DNA of 64,000 nucleotides, from contig NZ_JAIGNU010000001.1 of the NCBI RefSeq assembly GCF_019711655.1, forward strand, positions 248,001 through 312,000, read 5' to 3'. The notes beneath the pieces are model-generated. The model saw nothing but the letters and a program-made list of their open reading frames with translations. It searched no databases and was not told where the DNA came from. The number at the start of each line of letters is the position of its first letter. Within the stretch, counting starts at the first letter, position 1. Shown piece by piece: positions 59,362-64,000 of this stretch. The DNA comes from Qipengyuania mesophila. GTDB taxonomy: Bacteria > Pseudomonadota > Alphaproteobacteria > Sphingomonadales > Sphingomonadaceae. The translations under genes and the position numbers were made by a program.

Positions 59362-59397
59362 CAAAACAAAAGGGCCGGAAGGTTTCCCTCCCGGCCC
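59362..59397 (-). terminator. rplQ terminator
   Basis: On the minus strand the stem GGGCCGG/CCGGCCC (59372-59378 with 59391-59397) is followed by TTTTGTTTT. It lies 25 bases beyond the rplQ stop and separates it from the serine hydrolase gene, which reads the same way. Confidence 0.88.
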
Positions 59398-59421
59398 CGC
59401 TTGTCTCTATCGAGAGGCGCC

Positions 59422-59841
59422 TCAGGCGTCTTCGAATTCTTCCTCGGTCATCACCGGGCCCGAATCCTGGCCCTTGGCGTCGACGTCGCGGTCGACGAAC
59501 TCGATGACCGCCATCTGGGCGGCGTCGCTCGAGCGGTAGCCGGCCTTGATGATGCGGGTGTAGCCGCCGTCACGGTCGGCATAGCGCTCGGCCAGGACGT
59601 CGAACAGCTTCTTGAGCTGCGTTTCGTCCTGCAGACGGCTTTGCGCCAGGCGACGGTTCGAAAGACCGCCACGCTTCGCCAGCGTGATCAGCTTTTCGAT
59701 GTACGGGCGCATTTCCTTCGCCTTGGGCAGCGTGGTGATGATCTGCTCGTGCTTGATCAGCGCGGCAGCCATGTTGCGGAACATCGCATTGCGGTGACCG
59801 GTCTTGCGCTGCAGCTTGCGGCCGGAAATCTTGTGACGCAT
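59422..59841 (-). CDS. rplQ: 50S ribosomal protein L17
   Basis: 139-residue L17 with the family N-terminus [20 protein letters not shown] and the [20 protein letters not shown] block. Last gene of the alpha operon; it is preceded by a 224-base spacer with three large hairpins and followed by a strong terminator. Confidence 0.98.
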   Translation of the reverse strand: MRHKISGRKLQRKTGHRNAMFRNMAAALIKHEQIITTLPKAKEMRPYIEKLITLAKRGGLSNRRLAQSRLQDETQLKKLFDVLAERYADRDGGYTRIIKAGYRSSDAAQMAVIEFVDRDVDAKGQDSGPVMTEEEFEDA

Positions 59842-59890
59842 TTCAACTTGTCCTTCGTTCGTAAGGGGCCCGTTCTAGGTAGCCCGGTAC

Positions 59891-59914
59891 GGGCCGGAAT
59901 AAGGGGTCCGGCCC
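59891..59914 (-). terminator. Hairpin near rplQ start
   Basis: An 8-bp stem (59891-59898 with 59907-59914), 50-75 bases upstream of rplQ. No T-run. It is the last of three hairpins in the rpoA-rplQ spacer. Confidence 0.35.
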
Positions 59915-59948
59915 AATCCCCATTTCTTGGCCAACCTCGCGGTCGGGT

Positions 59949-60029
59949 CGGTGCCGGCCCACTCCCCCACCCGGCCACCCACGGGACCATCCTGATCGGG
60001 TGGCTGGGTGGGGGAGTGGGTTGGTGCCG
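59949..60029. other. Very long hairpin in rpoA-rplQ spacer
   Basis: Arms of 23 bases (59958-59980 with 59998-60020) pair with one G-U; the stem extends to about 32 bp (59949-60029) with further G-U pairs. Loop 17 bases. It sits in the transcribed spacer between two essential genes. Confidence 0.85.
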
Positions 60030-60032
60030 CAA

Positions 60033-60054
60033 GGATCGGACGGAGGTCCGATCC
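60033..60054 (-). terminator. Hairpin right after rpoA
   Basis: Perfect 9-bp stem (60033-60041 with 60046-60054), GGAG-type loop, 12 bases beyond the rpoA stop. Terminator-like in position but without a T-run. Confidence 0.5.
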
Positions 60055-60065
60055 GCACCTTCAAA

Positions 60066-61121
60066 TTAGCCGAGCAGCTCCTGTTCGAGCTTCTTGGCCA
60101 TTTCCTCGATGTTCTCCGGCGGCCAGCCGGGGATGTCCATGCCGAGGCGCAGGCCCATCGAGGAAAGGACTTCCTTGATCTCGTTGAGCGACTTGCGGCC
60201 AAAGTTCGGCGTGCGGAGCATCTCGGCCTCGGTCTTCTGGACCAAGTCGCCGATGTAGATGATGTTGTCGTTCTTGAGGCAGTTCGCCGAACGCACCGAC
60301 AGTTCCAGCTCGTCGACCTTCTTGAGGAGGTAGCGGTTGAGCTGGTTGGTGTCGCTTTCCTGCGGTTCCGCGGCCTGGCCGATCATGGCCGAGGTGGGCT
60401 GCGGGATGCCGTCTTCGAAGTGGACGAACAGCGTCAGCTGGTCCTGGAGGATGCGCGCGGCATAGGCCACGGCGTCTTCCGGGGTGACGGTGCCGTCGGT
60501 CTCAACGGTCAGCGAAAGCTTGTCGTAGTCGAGTTCCTGGCCGACGCGAGCGTTCTCGACCTTGTAGCTCACCTGGCGAACCGGCGAATACAGGCTGTCG
60601 ACGGGGATGAGGCCGATCGGCGCATCGGCCGGGCGGTTCATCACGGCCGGGCGGTAGCCCTTACCGGTGTCGGCGGTGAGCTCCATGTTGAGCGTCGCGC
60701 CTTCGTCGAGGTGGCAGATCACGAGATCCTTGTTCATCACCTCGATATCGCCCGAAACGGCGATGTCGCCGGCCTTCACTTCGGCCGGGCCGGTGGCGGA
60801 AAGCTGCAGGCGCTTCATGCCCTCGCCTTCCATCTTGAGCGCGATCTGCTTCACGTTGAGGACGATGTCGGTCACGTCTTCGCGCACGCCGGCGAGCGAG
60901 CTGAATTCGTGGAGCACGTTCTCGATCTTGATCGAGGTGATCGCGGCGCCCTGGAGCGAGCTGAGCAGCACGCGACGCAGCGCATTGCCGAGCGTCAGGC
61001 CGAAGCCACGCTCGAGCGGTTCGGCCACGAAGGTCGCCTTGCGCGCCTTGTCGCCGGAATCCTTGATATCAAGGACATTGGGTTTCTTGAGTTCCTGCCA
61101 GTTCTTGATGTTGACGGACAT
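60066..61121 (-). CDS. rpoA: RNA polymerase alpha subunit
   Basis: 351-residue alpha subunit. N-terminal domain with the dimerisation and assembly blocks ([28 protein letters not shown]), linker, and C-terminal DNA/activator-binding domain ([21 protein letters not shown], then [11 protein letters not shown]-like [21 protein letters not shown]). Typical length for alphaproteobacteria. ATG 61121. Confidence 0.99.
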   Translation of the reverse strand: MSVNIKNWQELKKPNVLDIKDSGDKARKATFVAEPLERGFGLTLGNALRRVLLSSLQGAAITSIKIENVLHEFSSLAGVREDVTDIVLNVKQIALKMEGEGMKRLQLSATGPAEVKAGDIAVSGDIEVMNKDLVICHLDEGATLNMELTADTGKGYRPAVMNRPADAPIGLIPVDSLYSPVRQVSYKVENARVGQELDYDKLSLTVETDGTVTPEDAVAYAARILQDQLTLFVHFEDGIPQPTSAMIGQAAEPQESDTNQLNRYLLKKVDELELSVRSANCLKNDNIIYIGDLVQKTEAEMLRTPNFGRKSLNEIKEVLSSMGLRLGMDIPGWPPENIEEMAKKLEQELLG

Positions 61122-61148
61122 GAAAATCCCCTGGTTCGGATGCGGGCA

Positions 61149-61181
61149 GGACCGGAGCTCTTCGATGAGAGCGTCCGGTCC
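61149..61181 (-). other. Hairpin in rpsK-rpoA spacer
   Basis: A 13-bp stem with a one-base bulge and short loop (61149-61181), plus a second 6-bp stem (61194-61215), fill most of the 107-base spacer between rpsK and rpoA. They may be operator structures for ribosomal-protein feedback or remnants of repeats. Confidence 0.55.
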
Positions 61182-61228
61182 GTGAGGAGTGTCGGCGGCC
61201 CGCTAGCGAGCCGCCAGGCAGGTACGGA

Positions 61229-61618
61229 TCAGACGCGACGACGTTTGGAAGGACGGACCCCGTTGTGCGGGATCGGCGTCACGTCGCGGATCGAGGTGAT
61301 CGTGAAACCGACTGCGGCGAGACCGCGCAGTGCGCTTTCACGGCCCGAGCCCGGGCCCTTCACTTCGACTTCGAGGGTGCGCACGCCGTGTTCGGCGGCC
61401 TTGCGGCCCGCGTCGTCGGCGGCGACCTGCGCGGCATAGGGAGTCGACTTGCGGCTGCCCTTGAAGCCCATCATGCCGGCGCTGGACCAGCTGATCGCAT
61501 TGCCCTGCGCGTCGGTGATGGTGATCATGGTGTTGTTGAAGCTGGCGTTGATGTGCGCGACGCCAGAAGAAATGTTCTTCTTGTCGCGGCGCCGAATACG
61601 GCCGGGTTCGCGTGCCAT
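61229..61618 (-). CDS. rpsK: 30S ribosomal protein S11
   Basis: 129-residue S11 with [41 protein letters not shown] and [14 protein letters not shown] blocks. It lies in the platform of the small subunit. Second in the rpsM-rpsK-rpoA-rplQ order. Confidence 0.99.
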   Translation of the reverse strand: MAREPGRIRRRDKKNISSGVAHINASFNNTMITITDAQGNAISWSSAGMMGFKGSRKSTPYAAQVAADDAGRKAAEHGVRTLEVEVKGPGSGRESALRGLAAVGFTITSIRDVTPIPHNGVRPSKRRRV

Positions 61619-61672
61619 GGTGTGTGTTCCTCTATATTCTCAAGAAGGGAAAAGCGTACGGACGAACCGCGC

Positions 61673-62041
61673 TTACTTCTTCTTGCCGGCGATCGGCTTG
61701 GCCTTGCCCTTGCGGGTGCGGGCGTTGGTGTGGGTGCGCTGGCCGCGAACGGGCAGACCGGCACGGTGACGCAGGCCGCGGAAGGACTTGAGGTCCATGA
61801 GCCGCTTGATGTTCATCGCGGTTTCGCGACGAAGGTCGCCTTCCACGGTGAAGTCCGCATCGATCGTTTCGCGAACACGCAGGATTTCCTCGTCGGTCAG
61901 GTCCTGCACGCGGCGCGCGTGATCGATGCCGAGCTTGTCGGCGATCTCGACGGCCTTGGTCCGGCCGATACCGTGAATATAGGTGAGCGCGATGATAACG
62001 CGCTTGTTGGTGGGGATGTTTACCCCGGCAATACGAGCCAC
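61673..62041 (-). CDS. rpsM: 30S ribosomal protein S13
   Basis: 122-residue S13: [20 protein letters not shown] at the N-terminus, then [24 protein letters not shown] at the C-terminus. The start is GTG 62041 with GGAG 6 bases upstream. It is first in the alpha operon here; secY and adk, which often precede it, are absent and a gdhA gene lies upstream instead. Confidence 0.98.
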   Translation of the reverse strand: MARIAGVNIPTNKRVIIALTYIHGIGRTKAVEIADKLGIDHARRVQDLTDEEILRVRETIDADFTVEGDLRRETAMNIKRLMDLKSFRGLRHRAGLPVRGQRTHTNARTRKGKAKPIAGKKK

Positions 62042-62241
62042 TTAAATCTCCATGCTCCACAGGGGCCGAACAGTCGGGATCCCCTATCTCATCGCTCAAT
62101 TCACCGGCATTGGCGGGACTTGCCTAACGCAAAAAGCCCGGATGGCGCACATAGGCTGCCGCCTGCCGGACTCACCGCAATGTCGAATGAACCGCGCGCT
62201 TAGGCGGATTCGCAGGACGCGTCAACCGTCCAGCGCACGCA

Positions 62242-62268
62242 AAACGACGGAGCCGCCGTAGCGGCGGC
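62242..62268 (-). terminator. gdhA terminator
   Basis: A 7-bp stem (62252-62258 with 62262-62268) is followed on the minus strand by TCGTTTTG. It lies about 50 bases beyond the gdhA stop and so separates gdhA from rpsM. The rest of the 278-base spacer should contain the rpsM promoter; I cannot place it. Confidence 0.65.
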
Positions 62269-62319
62269 CGCCAGTCGCTGGGCATCTTGTAGCGCAGAGC
62301 GCCGGAAACGTCAAAGCCC

Positions 62320-63678
62320 TCACATGACTCCGAAGGCGAGCATGGCGTCGGCGACCTTCTTGAAGCCCGCGATATTGGCCCCGCGCACGTAGTCTACATG
62401 GCCGCCCTTCTCGCCAAACTCGACGCATTTGCCGTGAATGCCCTCCATCAGTTCGGTCAGCATCTGGCCGAGCCGTTCGTGGTTCCAGCTGATCCGCTCG
62501 GAATTCTGGCTCATCTCGAGGCCCGAGACCGCCACCCCGCCGGCATTGGCCGCCTTGCCGGGACCGTACAGGATCCTGGCATCGTGAAACACCTTCACGC
62601 CCTCGAGCGTGGTCGGCATGTTGGCGCCCTCGGCCACCGCCATGCAGCCGTTGCCGACCAGCTCGCGTGCCTCGGCCTCGTTGAGCTCGTTCTGCGTCGC
62701 GCAAGGCAGCGCCACGTCGCAGGGGACGTCCCAGGGACGCTTGCCCTCGTGGAAGCTGGCGCCGGTGAAATGATCGACATATTCGCTGATGCGCCCGCGG
62801 CGCTCGTTCTTGAGCGCCTTGACCCAGTCGATCTTCTCCTGGTCGATGCCGTCGGGATCGTGGATGAAGCCGCCGCTGTCGGACAGTGTCAGCACCTTGC
62901 CGCCGAGCTGGACGATCTTCTCCGCCGCATGCGTGGCGACGTTGCCCGAGCCCGAAACCACGGCAGTCTTGCCCTCGACGTCCTGCCCCTGGTGCTGGAG
63001 CATGTTGCGCAGGAAGTAGACCGCGCCGTAGCCGGTCGCCTCGGGTCGCATCTTCGAACCGCCGTATTCGGTCCCCTTGCCCGTCAGCACGCCTTCCCAG
63101 CGATTGGTGATGCGCTTGTACTGGCCGAACATATAGCCGATCTCGCGCGCGCCGACGCCGATGTCGCCCGCGGGCACGTCGGTATCGGGGCCGATGTGGC
63201 GATAGAGTTCGGTCATGAAGCTCTGGCAGAAGCGCATGACCTCGCTGTCGCTCTTGCCCTTGGGGTTGAAGTTCGCCCCGCCCTTGCCGCCTCCCATGGG
63301 CAGGCCGGTGAGCGAATTCTTGAAGGTCTGCTCGAAGGCAAGAAACTTGAGCACGCTCTCGTTGACGCTGGGATGGAAGCGGATGCCGCCCTTGTAGGGC
63401 CCGATCGCATTGTTGTTCTGAACCCGCCAACCGCGCTGCACGCGGACGCAGTGGTTGTCATCCTCCCAGCAGACGCGGAAGCTGACGATCCGGTCGGGCT
63501 CGACGATCCGGCGCAGAATCTGCGCTTCGTGGTATTCTTCCTTGTCCTCGATGAAGTCGAAGACGTCCTGCGCCACTTCCTGGACCGCCTGGACGAACTC
63601 GTCCTGCCCCGGATTGCGCTTCTTCACCCCTTCCATGAAGGTCGGAAGGTCCACGTGCCTGTCGTAAACGGATGCCAT
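62320..63678 (-). CDS. gdhA: NADP-specific glutamate dehydrogenase
   Basis: 452-residue hexameric-type enzyme that aminates 2-oxoglutarate. The substrate Lys block LPMGGGKGGANFNPKGKS, nucleotide-binding SGSGNVATHAAEK and C-terminal NHERLGQMLTELMEGIHGKC are all present. ATG 63678 is chosen because GAGGGGG lies 9 bases upstream; the frame extends only six codons further. It links the TCA intermediate 2-oxoglutarate to nitrogen assimilation. Confidence 0.96.
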   Translation of the reverse strand: MASVYDRHVDLPTFMEGVKKRNPGQDEFVQAVQEVAQDVFDFIEDKEEYHEAQILRRIVEPDRIVSFRVCWEDDNHCVRVQRGWRVQNNNAIGPYKGGIRFHPSVNESVLKFLAFEQTFKNSLTGLPMGGGKGGANFNPKGKSDSEVMRFCQSFMTELYRHIGPDTDVPAGDIGVGAREIGYMFGQYKRITNRWEGVLTGKGTEYGGSKMRPEATGYGAVYFLRNMLQHQGQDVEGKTAVVSGSGNVATHAAEKIVQLGGKVLTLSDSGGFIHDPDGIDQEKIDWVKALKNERRGRISEYVDHFTGASFHEGKRPWDVPCDVALPCATQNELNEAEARELVGNGCMAVAEGANMPTTLEGVKVFHDARILYGPGKAANAGGVAVSGLEMSQNSERISWNHERLGQMLTELMEGIHGKCVEFGEKGGHVDYVRGANIAGFKKVADAMLAFGVM

Positions 63679-63761
63679 GTCGCAATTCCCCCTCATACCC
63701 TTGCGGGCCAGTTGACCATTGCGACCCCGGCGCCCTTGTGACGGGCGCTCTTCAGTCTGTG

Positions 63762-64000
63762 TTATTCGGTATCCTGCAAGGCATCGATCTGCGATTCGAT
63801 GCTCGGCTCCTCGCCGGCGTCGCCCTCGTCCGATCCGGCATCGGGCGCGTCCCCGCCCGCCAGCGCGCCAAGATGGTCGCGCAATGCCGCAAGCTGCTGG
63901 CTCATCACGCCATCGACCGCCTTGGCGATCGTCGGAATCTCATAACGCATGTGGCCGCCGACGACATACTCCCAGCGAATCCTCGTCCCGCCGTCGATCT
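63762..64000 (-). CDS. SRPBCC-family protein (5' partial)
   Basis: C-terminal 79 codons of a protein that continues off the right edge. The visible part is strand GGTRIRWEYVVGGHMRYE followed by the long C-terminal helix IAKAVDGVMSQQLAALRDHLG and an acidic tail (GDAPDAGSDEGDAGEEP), as in START/SRPBCC lipid- or polyketide-binding domains. The frame is open to the end of the window, so the start is not shown. Confidence 0.7.
   Translation of the reverse strand, partial: IDGGTRIRWEYVVGGHMRYEIPTIAKAVDGVMSQQLAALRDHLGALAGGDAPDAGSDEGDAGEEPSIESQIDALQDTE

Overview
The window is 64 kb of high-GC alphaproteobacterial chromosome. The gene content points to Sphingomonadales, most likely the Erythrobacter/Qipengyuania group: many secreted metallopeptidases, glycine-zipper and RcnB-like envelope proteins, an mdh-sucD-sucA-sucB-lpd TCA cluster, a cobalamin-riboswitch-controlled B12 uptake operon, a LexA box of the alphaproteobacterial GTTC-N7-GTTC type, and dispersed palindromic repeats built on CTTCGACAGGCTCAG. 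The organism call is an inference from content and style, not a database result. No tRNA, rRNA, CRISPR array, transposase or integrase was found.

Layout. 1-12.6 kb: housekeeping and small operons (greB; outer-membrane barrel; rlmN/2OG oxygenase/methyltransferase/MOSC with GTGA overlaps; SDR/cytochrome b/molybdopterin oxidoreductase; cyclopropane synthase-like; lipase; argG). 12.7-13.35 kb: no convincing protein gene, but a dense run of hairpins including five perfect C(UUCG)G tetraloops and a GNRA-capped terminator-like stem; I read this as an undescribed structured RNA, the most interesting object here. 13.5-17 kb: rlpA, two divergent LuxR-type regulators sharing a 26-bp dyad, and a DNA-binding-like protein with a palindromic repeat inserted in frame. 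17.5-23.6 kb: a membrane gene, an AT-richer OLD-type ATPase/TOPRIM nuclease, a broken copy of the uvrA 3' end, a truncated copy of the membrane gene, then intact uvrA: a decayed tandem duplication holding a foreign gene. 23.8-26.9 kb: a lipoprotein, a papain-like (AvrRpt2-type) protease and an unknown protein, followed by a stop-interrupted small membrane ORF. 27-36.8 kb: M13 and M3 metallopeptidases, two paralogous membrane diguanylate cyclases around a GH24 lysozyme, thpR. 36.8-41.5 kb: btuB-F-C-D with riboswitch. 41.6-51 kb: cell-wall hydrolase and the TCA/2-oxoglutarate dehydrogenase cluster. 51-59.3 kb: SEDS-like membrane protein, M49-like peptidase, amidase, PepSY, TRIC-type channel, two glycine-zipper paralogues, serine hydrolase. 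59.4-64 kb: rpsM-rpsK-rpoA-rplQ with very large spacer hairpins, gdhA, and a partial SRPBCC gene.

How genes work together. The TCA block supplies malate dehydrogenase, one succinyl-CoA synthetase subunit and all three 2-oxoglutarate dehydrogenase components. btuBFCD with its aptamer forms one cobalamin import unit. The SDR/cytochrome b/molybdo-enzyme trio looks like a quinone-linked periplasmic reductase operon with an oxidoreductase upstream. uvrA is probably under SOS control. The two accessory stretches (17.5-20.6 and 23.8-26.9 kb) flank uvrA on both sides, which suggests this locus tolerates insertions.
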